From Procambarus clarkii (taxonomy: Eukaryota; Arthropoda; Malacostraca; Decapoda; Cambaridae): a stretch of DNA of 64,000 bases. The translations under genes were made by a program, and so were the position numbers. Position 1 is the first letter of the stretch, and each line of letters begins with the position of its first letter. The DNA lies in assembly GCF_040958095.1 (NCBI RefSeq), contig NC_091228.1, positions 6,737,700-6,801,699 of the forward strand. The letters run 5' to 3'. The notes below the pieces were generated by a model. The model saw nothing but the letters and a program-made list of their open reading frames with translations, was not told the origin of the DNA and made no database searches. Positions 32,016 through 41,709 of the stretch are shown here, one piece after another.

Positions 32016-32345
32016 CCAACCCGTTCTTGCGATTTCGTATAGTCAATATTGACTTATTAAATGCGTACATATGTGACATACTAATTTATTGTGAATATTT
32101 TAGTTTACCTTGAAAAGCTTCATAGAAAACACCGACCTTACCTAACCTTCTTAGTATGTTAAGATAAGCATGTTATTGCTTCGTAATTACAATTATCTTT
32201 ACATACTAAGAGGGTTAGGTAAGGTCGGTGTTTTCTATGAAGCTTTTCAAGGTAAACTAAAATATTCACAATAAATTAGTATGTCACATATGCACTTATT
32301 TAATAAGTCAATATTGACTATACGAAAGTGCGAGAACGAGTTGGG
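32016..32345. mobile_element. Palindromic (foldback) element, uninterrupted copy
   Basis: The ends ccaacccgttcttgcg and cgagaacgagttgg are inverted. The arms match through tagtcaatattgac, tttaccttgaaaagcttcat, agaaaacaccgacc and ctaaccttcttagtatg, with the hairpin centre near 32195. It is the counterpart of 4374-5028 without the SINE. Confidence 0.88.
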
Positions 32346-32462
32346 ATAAGGATAAAAATTGACACTAGAACTTTACATCTTTGACTGTGAAAAAAAATTG
32401 AGCCATTTACTGATAAAATTTAAACTCACGCTGCCTGAGGTGGTAAAGAATTTTATTTTAAA

Positions 32463-32606
32463 AGATAAAATAATAATAATAATTTTTATTTAGGTAAAGG
32501 TACATACATAAAGAGATTTTACAAAGTTTGTTGGCTTTATAGATAGAGCTAGTACATACAATGCCTAAAGCCACTATTACGCAAAGCGTTTCGGGCAGGA
32601 TAATAG
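32463..32606 (-). mobile_element. Dispersed retroelement 3'-end-like repeat
   Basis: On the minus strand: cctgcccgaaacgctttgcg, taatagtggctttaggcatt, gtatgtactagctctatcta, tacctttacctaaataaaaa, then a run of tta. The end carries AATAAA. The gcccgaaacgc...tagtggct block is shared with the poly(A)-tailed element at 26521-26718. Confidence 0.7.
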
Positions 32607-32700
32607 CTATAATAATAATAGACAATAATAATAATATAATAGACAGTATAATAGTAAATAGCTGACATCCTTGCTCGGTATCCATGTTTCGCTGATAACA
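32607..32700. repeat. Degenerate (ATA/ATT)n tract
   Basis: Loose ataataataatagacaat repeats adjoining the preceding element. Confidence 0.7.
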
Positions 32701-32773
32701 GATAAGTATGAGACTAAGGGATAAGCTGCGTAGTGTGAAGACCCAGAATAATAAACAGAATGTCTACTATGAT

Positions 32774-33214
32774 CCCACTTGGGCTAGGCGGTAGAGCGAC
32801 GGTCTCGCTTCATGCAGGTCGGCGTTCAATTCCCGACTATCCGGTTATCTTGAGGTTATCTTGAGATGATTTCAGGGCTTTAGTGTCCCCGCGGCCCGGT
32901 CCTCGACCAGGCCTCCACCCCCAGGAAGCAGCCCGTGACAGCTGACTAACTTCCAGGTACCTATTTACTGCTAGGTAACAGGGGCATTCAGGGTGAAAGA
33001 AACTTTGCCCATTTGTTTCTGCCTCGTGCGGGAATCGAACCCGCGCCACAGAATTACGAGTCCTGCGCGCTATCCACCAGGCTACGAGGCCCCTGGTTGC
33101 AAGTGGTTGGGCACCATTCCTTCCCTCCGTCCCATCCCAAATCCTTAACCTGACCCGTTCCAAGTGCTATATAGTCGAAATGGTATGGCGCTTTCTCCAA
33201 ATAATTCCCTTCCC
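32774..33214 (+). mobile_element. SINE-2, interrupted by a SINE-1 insertion
   Basis: The head ccacttgggctaggcggtag, agcgacggtctcgcttcatg, caggtcggcgttcaattccc lies at 32774-32842. After the insertion the body resumes: caagtggttgggcaccattc, cttccctccgtcccatccc, aaatccttaacctgacccg, ttccaagtgctatatagtcg, ending ataattcccttccc. This is the best plus-oriented view of the SINE-2 layout. Confidence 0.85.
32843..33093 (-). mobile_element. SINE-1 with tRNA-Thr(CGT)-like head, nested in SINE-2
   Basis: On the minus strand, gcctcgtagcctggtggata opens the head; the acceptor arm GCCTCGT/ACGAGGC pairs fully, the T-arm gcgggttcgattcccgc pairs fully, and the anticodon loop ctcgtaa reads CGT. The standard SINE-1 body follows to ctcaagataacctcaagata. 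Its position inside SINE-2 makes it the younger insertion. Confidence 0.92.
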
Positions 33215-33393
33215 TGATCTCATGATACCTCATAGCTAAAGTTTTTTTTATGTATTAGCGAAAGATCCAACATCAATGTATAACAATTTATTGTAAATAC
33301 AGAAGAAACTTATGAAAAAAGCGTTACCTCTCTTAATAATTATAAAGTATGCAAATCAGATGTAACTGTTACAGTAAATGACCCAACCACAGG
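33215..33393. other. No recognised feature
   Basis: AT-rich spacer. Confidence 0.35.
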
Positions 33394-33492
33394 TCAGAAA
33401 ATGAGGAAACTATGACGTTTCGGTTCGCTTAGGAAAATGATTAAGTCGTAAGATCTTAAGATCTTAAGATCTTCAGATCTTAAGATCTGATC
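33394..33492. repeat. Diverged GACGACG arm remnant plus AGATCTTA repeats
   Basis: aaactatgacgtttcggttc, gcttaggaaaatgattaagt retains the outline of one hairpin arm. It is followed by five agatctta/agatcttc units (33450-33490), each self-complementary. Confidence 0.6.
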
Positions 33493-33540
33493 AAGACCTT
33501 TTGCGTCCTCTGTAATCTCAATTTTTTGGTCTACCGCCCA

Positions 33541-34106
33541 CTGGATGAGTATGGGTTGCACAATAAACTACCACTCACAAGATGAGTATGGGGTTCCTCA
33601 ATAAACACCTACTCATAGGATGAGTATGGGTTGCACAATAAACTACCGCTCACAAGATGAGTATGGGTTCCTCAATAAACACCTACTCATAGGTTGAGTA
33701 TGGGGTCCACAATAAACTACCGCTCACAAGATGAGTATGGGGTTCCTCAATAAACACCTACTCATAGGTTGAGTATGGGTGGCACAATAAACTACCCCTT
33801 ACAAGATGAGTATGGGATTCCTCAATAAACACCTACTCATAGGTTGAGTATGGGGTCCACAATAAACTACCGCTCACAAGATGAGTATGGGTTCCTCAAT
33901 AAACACCTACTCATAGGTTGAGTATGGGGTCCACAATAAACTACCGCTCACAAGATGAGTATGGGGTTCCTCAATAAACACCTACTCATAGGTTGAGTAT
34001 GGGTGGCACAATAAACTACCCCTTACAAGATGAGTATGGGATTCCTCAATAAACACCTACTCATAGGTTGAGTATGGGGTCCACAATAAACTACCACTCC
34101 CAGCAT
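33541..34106. repeat. ~75-bp dimeric minisatellite, ~7.5 copies
   Basis: Each unit pairs two half-units: gatgagtatggggttcctc, aataaacacctactcatagg and ttgagtatggggtccacaat, aaactaccgctcacaa. Half-units are themselves related (gagtatggg...caataaac), so an older ~37-bp repeat was duplicated. On the minus strand the core catcttgtgag...ttattgtgca resembles the 51-bp repeat at 55905. Confidence 0.93.
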
Positions 34107-34129
34107 GAATATAGATTGCACAATAGCAT

Positions 34130-34200
34130 CAATCCCCCATCCCCCCATGCCTCATCCCCCCCAAGCCCCATCCCCCCCCCTCCCCATCACTGCCAATGTA
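34130..34200. repeat. C-rich low-complexity tract
   Basis: Repeated catcccccc blocks (ccccccatgcctcatccccc). Confidence 0.8.
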
Positions 34201-34396
34201 CACAAACATATGATACAGATACTCAGAATATGCCAATGAAGCCATGACATCAGGAGCTGTCAGCTGTCACACTGTACGACTGGGTAAACAATTTCTTAAT
34301 AAATTAGGAGATTGCGTTCGACGACATGGCTTTACTTTCGTCATTAAAACTTAAACGTGTTTCAATATTATTCAGGTTATGAGTATTCACAACCCG

Positions 34397-34595
34397 CCAA
34401 ACACACACCGAAACTACGACGTTGGTACAACGTTCGAACAAGTTTTAACACCTCCTAACCAGTTATAACAACCAATATAGCAAGTTGTAACAACGTTCTA
34501 ATACGTCATAAACACGTTAAGCCGAGATGTAACATCTTTATTACAAGTTGTAACAAGCGGAAAATAGAGACAGTTTCGGTTTGTGTTTCCAGGGA
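34397..34595 (+). mobile_element. ~200-bp inverted-terminal-repeat element, copy 2
   Basis: Nearly identical to 7100-7298: ccaaacacacaccgaaacta, caacgttcgaacaagtttta, aacacgttaagccgagatg, ending ggtttgtgtttccaggga. Confidence 0.87.
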
Positions 34596-34769
34596 ATACA
34601 GTGGATTGGCAAATCTGGTGTATTATACAGTTGATTCCCTCAGAGTATTGGATCAAAGTCATACTAATGGCCAGTGTTAATGCACTTTATTCAAACTTCC
34701 TGATACGTGTGTATAGAGGCTTGTCTCTTAAGGGGATCTATACTTAACGACCTGTCTCTAATTGCTGTA
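34596..34769. other. No recognised feature
   Basis: Spacer. Confidence 0.35.
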
Positions 34770-34968
34770 TAGTCAGTGATCACTTCCCCTGAGAGCAGTA
34801 GTCAGGGAACACTTCCCCCCTGAGAGCAGTAGTCAAGGAACACTTTCCCTCTGAGAGCAGTAACCAAGAAACACTTCCCTGAGAACAGTAGCCATGGAAC
34901 ACTCCTCTTAAGAGCAGCAATGGAACACTCCTCTAAGCAGCAGCAGCAGCTGCAGCAGCAGTAGCAGT
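34770..34968. repeat. Degenerate ~33-bp repeat ending in (AGC)n
   Basis: Units built on ctgagagcagtagtcaagg and aacacttcccc repeat about five times, then a short agcagcagcagc run (34936-34966). Confidence 0.8.
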
Positions 34969-35103
34969 TTTCTCAAATTAATAAATACATCCTATATAAA
35001 TCGTGTTAAATTTTTGTTAATTTTCATCATGCATACTCATATAAAGTCATGGCTCACCGCAGAACATAATATGTTAAATTGGACACCCACAACACAAGGT
35101 ATC

Positions 35104-35150
35104 CACACACACACACACTCACACTCACACTCACACTCACACGCACACTC

Positions 35151-35196
<46 letters not shown>
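35104..35196. repeat. (AC)n compound microsatellite
   Basis: CACACT and CACACG hexamers precede a pure AC run. Confidence 0.95.
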
Positions 35197-35198
<2 letters not shown>

Positions 35199-35365
35199 TA
35201 GAACGTGGGATTACAGGAGACACTCCTCTATAAACTACATGATGCTACTCAGACTCCTAAAAGGGGCTCTGATGAGGTACAGTTATCATCATCAGTGTTT
35301 GAAATCTGCGAAAAAGGTTCGAATTTACGAATGGTTAGATTTTAAACGACGTTGGGAGGTCTCTC

Positions 35366-35790
35366 GCAGCCGCAGGTAAACAAAGTAGCACGTGTTCTGG
35401 GCTATACGTAAACAATGAAGCACGTGTTCTGAGCTAGAAGTAAACAAAGAAGAAGCACGTGTTCTGAGCTAGACGTAAACAAAGGAGAAGCACGTGTTCT
35501 GAGCTAGACGTAAACAAAGGAGAAGCACGTGTTCTGAGCTAGACGTAAACAAAGGAGAAGCACGTGTTCTGAGCTAGAAGTAAACAAAAGCCAAGCACGT
35601 GCTCCAGCCAGAAATAAACAAAAGACAAGCACGTGCTCCAGCCAGAAATAAACAAAAGACAAGCACGTGCTCCCAGCCAGAAATAAACAAAAGAAAAGCA
35701 CGTGCTCCCAGCCAGAAATAAACAAAAGCCAAGCACGTGCTCCCAGCCAGAAATAAACAAAAGCCAAGCACGTGTTCCCCGTCCTAAATA
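35366..35790. repeat. 35-bp minisatellite, ~12 copies in two blocks
   Basis: Block 1: gcacgtgttctgagctagac followed by gtaaacaaaggagaa. Block 2: gcacgtgctcccagccagaa followed by ataaacaaaagccaa. The junction near 35580 mixes both. Every unit contains CACGTG. Minus-strand Cys/Phe/Leu frames are artefacts. Confidence 0.94.
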
Positions 35791-36037
35791 AAGGCAGATC
35801 ATTCCCGTGTTGTCGAGACATCAGGTCAAGGCGTCAACAAAGTGAAAACCTGGAACATTTCCTTCTTTAATGGATCCTCAGACAGGTTTTCTCTTCTCGG
35901 GTTTTCACAGATTGTCTACGGGAAAGCATTTGATAAAATAAATCAAACTTTTCTAGTATCACCGAGATGCAGAACAGCAGCCAATGATGTACTTGAAGAT
36001 GTGCAAATACTGCATCGGATTTAATGGGTAATACATT
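35791..36037. other. No recognised feature
   Basis: A 60-codon plus frame (35842-36024) carries KTWNISFFNGSSDRFSLLGF and a later YGKAFDKINQTF. The latter is faintly like a reverse transcriptase motif A (KAFD), but with no supporting context I leave it unassigned. Confidence 0.3.
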
Positions 36038-36383
36038 AGTACTGAGCGGAACACCCTGCACACTCCCACCCAGATGCTTAGCACTCTTCCTGTCAAACTA
36101 CATTCATCCTCCAGCACCCCTGTCAATCACACCGCCAACTCCCCCAGTTGAGTATTGAGCGGAACACCCTGCACACTCCCACCCAGATGCTCAGCACTCT
36201 TCCTGTCAAACTACATTCATCCTCCAGCACCCCTGTCAATCACACCGCCAACTCCCCCAGTTGAGTATTGAGCGGAACACCCTGCACACTCCCACCCAGA
36301 TGCTTAGCACTCTTCCTGTCAAACTACATTCATCCTCCAGCACCCTGTCAATCACACCGCCAACTCCCCCAGTTGACCGACGC
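36038..36383. repeat. 113/114-bp tandem repeat, 3 copies
   Basis: Units begin gagcggaacaccctgcacac (36043, 36157, 36270) and end caccgccaactcccccagtt; nearly identical, with one-base differences (cagcaccctg versus cagcacccctg). Confidence 0.93.
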
Positions 36384-36602
36384 CCTGGTGAGCCCTCCAC
36401 CCGACAGCACCAGCCCTGAGAGAGCCGCTAGAGTAAATGTTTTAAAGAGATGGACAGATACTAGCCTGAAGGACGGTAGATAATTACATATATTAAAGGA
36501 GGCCGATATTAATGACCTTAGGAGTATGTTTTGTGAGGGGGGAAGCTAGGACGTCTATCCTCATGTAGCGACTCTATGAACCCGGACACACATGCAGAGG
36601 TG

Positions 36603-36604
<2 letters not shown>
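36384..36604. other. No recognised feature
   Basis: Spacer before the GT array and LINE. Confidence 0.35.

Positions 36605-36664
<60 letters not shown>
36605..36664. repeat. (GT)n microsatellite at LINE 3' end
   Basis: Thirty GT units joined without a gap to actcacctatttgtgcttgc, the 3' terminus (minus strand) of the adjacent LINE. Confidence 0.97.
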
Positions 36665-36667
<3 letters not shown>

Positions 36668-37812
36668 CACCTATTTGTGCTTGCGGGGGTTGAGCTCTGG
36701 CTCTTTGGTCCCGCCTCTCAACCGTCAATCAACTGGTGTACAGATTCCTGAGCCTATTGGGCTCTATCATATCTACATTTGAAACTGTGTATGGAGTCAC
36801 CCTCCACCACATCACTTCCTAATGCATTCCATTTGCTAACTACTCTGACACTGAAAAAGTTCTTTCTAACGTCTCTGTGGCTCATTTGGGTACTCAGCTT
36901 CCACCTGTGTCCCCTTGTTCGCGTCCCACCAGTGTTGAAAAGTTCATCCTTGTTTACCCGGTCGATTCCCCTGAGGATTTTGTAGGTTGTGATCATGTCC
37001 CCCCTTACTCTTCTGTCTTCCAGTGTCGTGAGGTGCATTTCCCGCAGCCTTTCCTCATAACTCATGCCTCTTAGTTCTGGGACTAGTCTAGTAGCATACC
37101 TTTGGACTTTTTCCAGCTTCGTCTTGTGCTTGACAAGGTACGGGCTCCATGCTGGGGCCGCATACTCCAGGATTGGTCTTACATATGTGGTGTACAAGAT
37201 TCTGAATGATTCCTTACACAGGTTCCTGAACGCCGTTCTGATGTTAGCCAGCCTCGCATATGCCGCAGACGTTATTCTCTTTATGTGGGCTTCAGGAGAC
37301 AGGTTTGGTGTGATATCAACTCCTAGATCTTTCTCTCTGTCTGTTTCATTAAGTACTTCATCTCCTATTCTGTATCCTGTGCCTGGCCTCCTGTTTCCAC
37401 TGCCTAGTTTCATTACTTTGCATTTACTCGGGTTGAACTTCAACAGCCATTTGTTGGACCATTCACTCAGTCTATCCAGGTCATCTTGTAGCCTCCTACT
37501 ATCATCCTCTGTTTCAATCCTCCTCATAATTTTTGCATCGTCGGCAAACATTGAGAGGAACGAATCTATACCCTCTGGGAGATCATTTACATATACCAGA
37601 AACAGTATAGGTCCAAGGACTGACCCCTGCGGGACTCCACTTGTGACGTCTCGCCAATCTGAGACCTCACCCCTCACACAGACTCGTTGTCTCCTGTTGC
37701 TTAGGTATTCCTCTATCCACCGGAGTACCTTCCCTCTCACTCCAGCCTGCATCTCCAACTTTCGCACTAGCCTCTTGTGTGGCACTGTATCAAACACAGT
37801 GTCAAACACAGT
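36665..37812 (-). mobile_element. 5'-truncated non-LTR retrotransposon
   Basis: The element holds the C-terminal part of a reverse transcriptase frame (36754-37809) and about 90 bp of 3' non-coding sequence (gctcaggaatctgtacacc, agttgattgacggttgagag, gcgggaccaaagagccagag, ctcaacccccgcaagcac), ending aataggtgagtac then (AC)n. The 5' break falls within reverse-transcriptase motif A and is bordered by the short repeat aaacacagtg. 5' truncation is typical of target-primed reverse transcription. Confidence 0.93.
36754..37809 (-). CDS. Reverse transcriptase of a LINE, 5'-truncated (351 aa)
   Basis: This is the C-terminal two thirds of an RNA-directed DNA polymerase that copies LINE RNA into DNA at the target site. 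The frame opens on motif A (FDTVPHKRL, residues 6-14; the upstream Asp-containing segment is lost). It continues with VLRWIEEYLSNRRQRV (28-43), motif B SGVPQGSVLGPILFLVY (57-73) and the catalytic FADD box (88-91). Next come LSEWSNKWLLKFNPSKC, EKDLGVDITPNLSPEAHIKR and ILEYAAPAWSPYL, and a C-terminal segment found in Jockey/CR1-like elements. The terminal RYDRAQ stop is shared with decayed copies. No endonuclease remains. The initiator ATG is fortuitous. The absence of any stop in 1,056 bp suggests a recent insertion. The clade (CR1, Rex1 or Jockey group) is inferred from motif style only. Confidence 0.9.
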   Translation of the reverse strand: MFDTVFDTVPHKRLVRKLEMQAGVRGKVLRWIEEYLSNRRQRVCVRGEVSDWRDVTSGVPQGSVLGPILFLVYVNDLPEGIDSFLSMFADDAKIMRRIETEDDSRRLQDDLDRLSEWSNKWLLKFNPSKCKVMKLGSGNRRPGTGYRIGDEVLNETDREKDLGVDITPNLSPEAHIKRITSAAYARLANIRTAFRNLCKESFRILYTTYVRPILEYAAPAWSPYLVKHKTKLEKVQRYATRLVPELRGMSYEERLREMHLTTLEDRRVRGDMITTYKILRGIDRVNKDELFNTGGTRTRGHRWKLSTQMSHRDVRKNFFSVRVVSKWNALGSDVVEGDSIHSFKCRYDRAQ

Positions 37813-37827
37813 GCCACACAGTGTGGC

Positions 37828-37830
<3 letters not shown>

Positions 37831-37906
<76 letters not shown>
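37831..37906. repeat. (GT)n microsatellite
   Basis: 38 GT units; 3' neighbour of a second LINE end at 37907. Confidence 0.97.
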
Positions 37907-37909
<3 letters not shown>

Positions 37910-37997
37910 CACCTATTTGTGCTTGCAGGATCGAGCATTGACTCTTGGATCCCGCCTTTCCAGCTATCGGTTGTTCACAGCAATGACTCCTGTCCCA

Positions 37998-38000
<3 letters not shown>
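37907..38000 (-). mobile_element. LINE 3'-end relic between two GT arrays
   Basis: actcacctatttgtgcttgc, aggatcgagcattgactctt, ggatcccgcctttccagc follow the LINE 3' end (compare 36665-36720), then ctatcggttgttcacagcaa diverges. A related but distinct 3' end. Confidence 0.8.

Positions 38001-38077
<77 letters not shown>
38001..38077. repeat. (GT)n microsatellite
   Basis: A pure GT run following tgtcccattt. Confidence 0.97.
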
Positions 38078-38078
<1 letters not shown>

Positions 38079-38158
38079 ACTCACTCCACCTCACAACTCA
38101 CTTCATCACTGCCTCACAGCAACTGCTTCACTGGCAACAGCAACTGATCCACACTCTC

Positions 38159-38221
38159 ATATTCCCAGTGCTAGATAGTCGGAATGGCTTAGCGCTTTTC
38201 CCTCTGATAATTCCCTTCCAA
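38159..38221 (+). mobile_element. SINE-2 3' fragment
   Basis: attcccagtgctagatagtc, ggaatggcttagcgctttt, ccctctgataattcccttcc: the 3' part of SINE-2 only. Confidence 0.7.
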
Positions 38222-38333
38222 CTGCCTTCAAACAACACCCAATGTTAGCGACACAAACCAAGCCAAACAAATACACACACATAGATATATCACACCAGTC
38301 AAATCACTCAAAATTACAGACATTACAGCCAGA

Positions 38334-38468
38334 GTTGAGAATGAAGTCGATTACACAATCGACTTGAGAATCGTCCAGGACGGACCGAAACGTCGTCGTC
38401 GTCCCTTCACCTTCTAGTGTGTGGTCTGGTCAACATACTTCAGCCACGTTATTGTGACTCCTCGCCTG
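38334..38468 (+). mobile_element. GACGACG element, 5'-truncated copy
   Basis: It begins in the loop (tcgattacacaatcgacttg), carries only the second arm (ggaccgaaacgtcgtcgtcg, tagtgtgtggtctggtcaac) and keeps the tail ttattgtgactcctcgcctg. Direct repeats cattacagcc at 38321-38330 and 38469-38478 flank it. Loss of the 5' side with a target duplication is what truncated reverse transcription produces. Confidence 0.82.
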
Positions 38469-38472
38469 CATT

Positions 38473-39993
38473 ACAGCCTGACGTACAGTCACTGACTACA
38501 TTCACGATCTCGTATTTAGAGAACCATTATTTATGATGATTGGTCCATTGATGACAACATCAATACTTCCTCCAATCACCACGAAAGGTATTTTAATGAT
38601 TAGTGGTTTGATGAATACAATACTCACCCCCTCCCCACTACACCCTTCCAGTGCAAAACACCAAAGAATATGCTGTGAAAAAAGATCGAATCTGACCAAT
38701 TCAACACGAGAATGTAAACAAGCAATCAGCTGTTATGTCAATAGACACTTTAAATACCATTCAAGAATTATGTGACAAGATGGACTAGTTAGTTCAATAA
38801 TTCTCCAACTCCTTCCATGGGAGAACAGAAGAAAGATATGCCTGTTCTTTAACATTACAACTGAATGAACACTTATGTGGCAGAACAGTAATCAATCCGG
38901 TATTGAACTGAACGATCCAAGGGGCACTATACTGCTTAATGATTTAGTGCAATGATCAGACATTGACGCCACTGGTGCCATTGTACAGGTGCAGTGAAAG
39001 TACTCTGACACCATTATCATCCCAAAGGGGAACAGCGAACCGTACCTAAACGATTCGACTACACTGGAATTTGACTCTTAGATAATATAGCCCCATCAGA
39101 GTCGTGAGAGTAATGACCCAATGACAAGTGACAATTTAAACAAAGTAATCTTAACACTTACTCGGTTGAGGTCTTGTTTCCCACTCCGCAGAACGTCATG
39201 GTTGCAGAGTGGGCGACGCGCCTGACCTGTCATCACCCAACATGGTCGTTGGCTGATAACGAAATGTCGCCTCGACCCACACGTTGGTACACATGGGTAG
39301 CCCCCCCCACACCGGAAGTCCTGGACTATGTTCAGCATCTAAGTAAACTTGTTGGGTACTCACTGTACACTGTTCCAGTGACCGTAATGGCCCTCCAGAG
39401 GCTGACAGACCTCAAGTCTCACACCAAAAGTAGCCACCACCACACAAGCCGTCTAAGGGTCACGGGGAGAGTGTGTTATTGACTCAAACGATTAAACATG
39501 TGACTATACCGAGCGCATCGTCAAACCTCTGACAACCATCACAATGGCTTCGTTATACAATAAATATCCTTCATCATTTACGGAGTAGAGAGAATTCAGG
39601 CATCTCATTCTGATTTATAATACAATCAAATAAATCTGAATGTAAATCTCAGGCCAATACGACAGCGGAAGTTATGTACGGAAAATGATTGAAGCGCCGG
39701 AATTTAATGGCTGCCGATATGGCATCATTGAACTTCCAGCTTACCTGCATTGTGATTGGCTGAATGGGTAGTTATGTCCGTCGAGGACACGCCCACTGTG
39801 TTGATATATTTCATCTCTATGAACATGAAGAATATGTGTTCTTTCTGAGGTGAACGAGACCTGAAAATCACAAGAGCCTGGTTATCATATTTAAGATATC
39901 AAATGGATATAAAATTAGAATTTTCTTTGGATTTTTCCTCTTTACTCAACTTCCACACATATGATAAAACTTGTATTTGTTGTAAATTCAGTC
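38473..39993. other. No recognised gene
   Basis: 1.5 kb free of tandem repeats and of families I can name. The 102-codon frame at 39174-39482 has no recognisable motif; other frames are shorter. Worth a translated search as the longest non-repetitive stretch. Confidence 0.4.
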
Positions 39994-40240
39994 ATCTTGA
40001 GGTTATCTTGAGATGATTTCGGGGCTTTAGTGTCCCCGCGGCCCGGTCCTCGACCAGGCCTCCACCCCCAGGAAGCAGCCCGTAACAGCTGACTAACTCC
40101 CAGGTACCAATTTTACTGCTAGGTAACAGGGGCATAGGGTGAAAGAAACTCTGCCCATTGTTTCTCGCCGGCGCCTGGGATCGAACCCAGGACCACAGGA
40201 TCACAAGTCCAGCGTGCTGTCCGCTCGGCCGACCGGCTTC
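39994..40240 (-). mobile_element. SINE-1, full-length
   Basis: Minus-strand order as in the 25971 copy, with anticodon TGT and the head ending at gccgaccggc. The 3' end is tcatcttgaggttatcttgag in plus reading. Confidence 0.92.
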
Positions 40241-40288
40241 CATGTGTCATGTGTTTAATTTTTGGCTAAATAAATACCATATATTTAT

Positions 40289-40472
40289 TTAGGGGAGCCT
40301 GATAGCTGAGTGGACAGCGCTTCAGATTCGTAGTCCTGAAATTCCGGGTTCGATTCCCGATGGACGCGGAAACAAATGAACAGAGGTTCTTTCACCTTAA
40401 TGCCCCTTTCACCTAGTAGTAAAAATAGGTACCTGGGAGTTAGCTAAGCCCCGAAATCATCTCAAGATAACC
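40289..40472 (+). mobile_element. SINE-1 with internal deletion and variant head
   Basis: The head gagcctgatagctgagtgg, acagcgcttcagattcgtag (loop ttcgtag, CGT), tccgggttcgattcccgatg; the body runs to ggtacctgggagttagct and then jumps to aagccccgaaatcatctcaa. The segment from cagctgtcacgggc to gcggggacac is missing. Confidence 0.87.
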
Positions 40473-40671
40473 ACCCCCTTGAGGCCACGACGATGGAAGC
40501 AGTGAGGGGGGACCAGGAGCTGAAGTCTGCACCTACAACGCAATGAACTGGTTTTTAATATTGATTCTTACAAAACCTTCTAAATAAAAACTTGAAGTGA
40601 AAAATGTATTTTCATTTTGAGGTATAAGGTATACCTTATACCTTTTGAGGCTTCAGGTATATTGACTCGCT
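40473..40671. repeat. Spacer with a perfect 24-nt palindrome
   Basis: The dyad aggtataaggta/taccttatacct (40620-40643) is exact and embedded in ttttg...tttga flanks. No other feature. Confidence 0.6.
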
Positions 40672-41276
40672 GACAATACATTGATCAATCATACTGACCC
40701 CCTTCACAATACACTGATCAGTCATGCTGACCCCCTTCACAATACACTGATCAGTCATACTGACCCCCTTCACAATACACTGATCAATCATACTGATCCC
40801 TTCACAGTACACTGATCAATCATACTGACCCCCTTCACAATACATTGATCAATCATACTGACCCCCTTCACAATACATTGATCAATCATACTGACCCCCT
40901 TCACAATACATTGATCAATCATACTGACCTCCTTCACAATACACTGATCAGTCATGCTGACCCCCTTCACAATACACTGATCAATCATACTGATCCCTTC
41001 ACAGTACACTGATCAATCATACTGACTCCCTTCACAATACACTGATCAGTCATGCTGACCCCCTTCACAATACACTGATCAATCATACTGACTCCCTTCA
41101 CAATACACTAATCAGTCATGCTGACCCCCTTCACAATACACTGATCAATCATACTGATCCCTTCACAGTACACTGATCAATCATACTGACTCCCTTCACA
41201 ATACACTGATCAGTCATGCTGACCCCTTCACAATACACTGATCAATCATACTGATCCCTTCACAGTACATTGATCA
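40672..41276. repeat. 33-bp minisatellite, ~18 copies
   Basis: The unit is cacaatacactgatcaatca followed by tactgaccccctt; cagt/caat, catgctg/catactg and a shorter gatcccttcacag form recur in a higher-order pattern of about four units (40700-40990 against 40925-41170). TGATCA occurs in nearly every unit. A minus frame reads MIDQCIVKGVS repeats. Confidence 0.95.
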
Positions 41277-41354
41277 ATGATAATGACATTATAAAACACT
41301 CATTATAGTTATCTTAATGTGTACTTTGCTGACTCCGTGTGTGGCTTTGACCTC

Positions 41355-41709
41355 CACATATGTTACTTTGACTTCCACATGTTACTTTGACCTCCACACA
41401 TGTTACTTTGACCTCCACATGTTACTTTGACTTCCACACATGTTACTTTGACCTCCACACATATTACTTTGACCTCCACATGTTACTTTGACATCCACAC
41501 ATGTTACTTTGACTTCCACACATGTTACTTTGACTTTCACACATGTTACTTTGACTTCCACACATGTTACTTTGACTTTCACACATGTTACTTTGACTTT
41601 CACACATGTTACTTTGACTTTCACACATGTTACTTTGACTTTCACACATGTTACTTTGACTTCCACACATGTTACTTTGACTTTCACACATGTTACTTTG
41701 ACCTCCACA
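41355..41709. repeat. 21-bp minisatellite, ~17 copies
   Basis: The unit cacacatgttactttgactt plus c or t; early copies are shortened to 18-19 bp (ctccacatgttactttga). The unit spans seven codons, so both strands stay open. Confidence 0.95.

Noticed and set aside
35842-36024. Possible second reverse transcriptase fragment (KAFD motif)
   Set aside because: Only four matching residues, with no flanking reverse-transcriptase motifs in order.
37064-38248. 394-codon plus-strand frame opposite the reverse transcriptase
   Set aside because: It is the antisense shadow of the LINE frame extended through two GT arrays; the minus-strand frame has the motifs.
39174-39482. 102-codon plus frame as a gene
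   Set aside because: No recognisable domain, no repeats and no transcriptional context; left as unexplained sequence.
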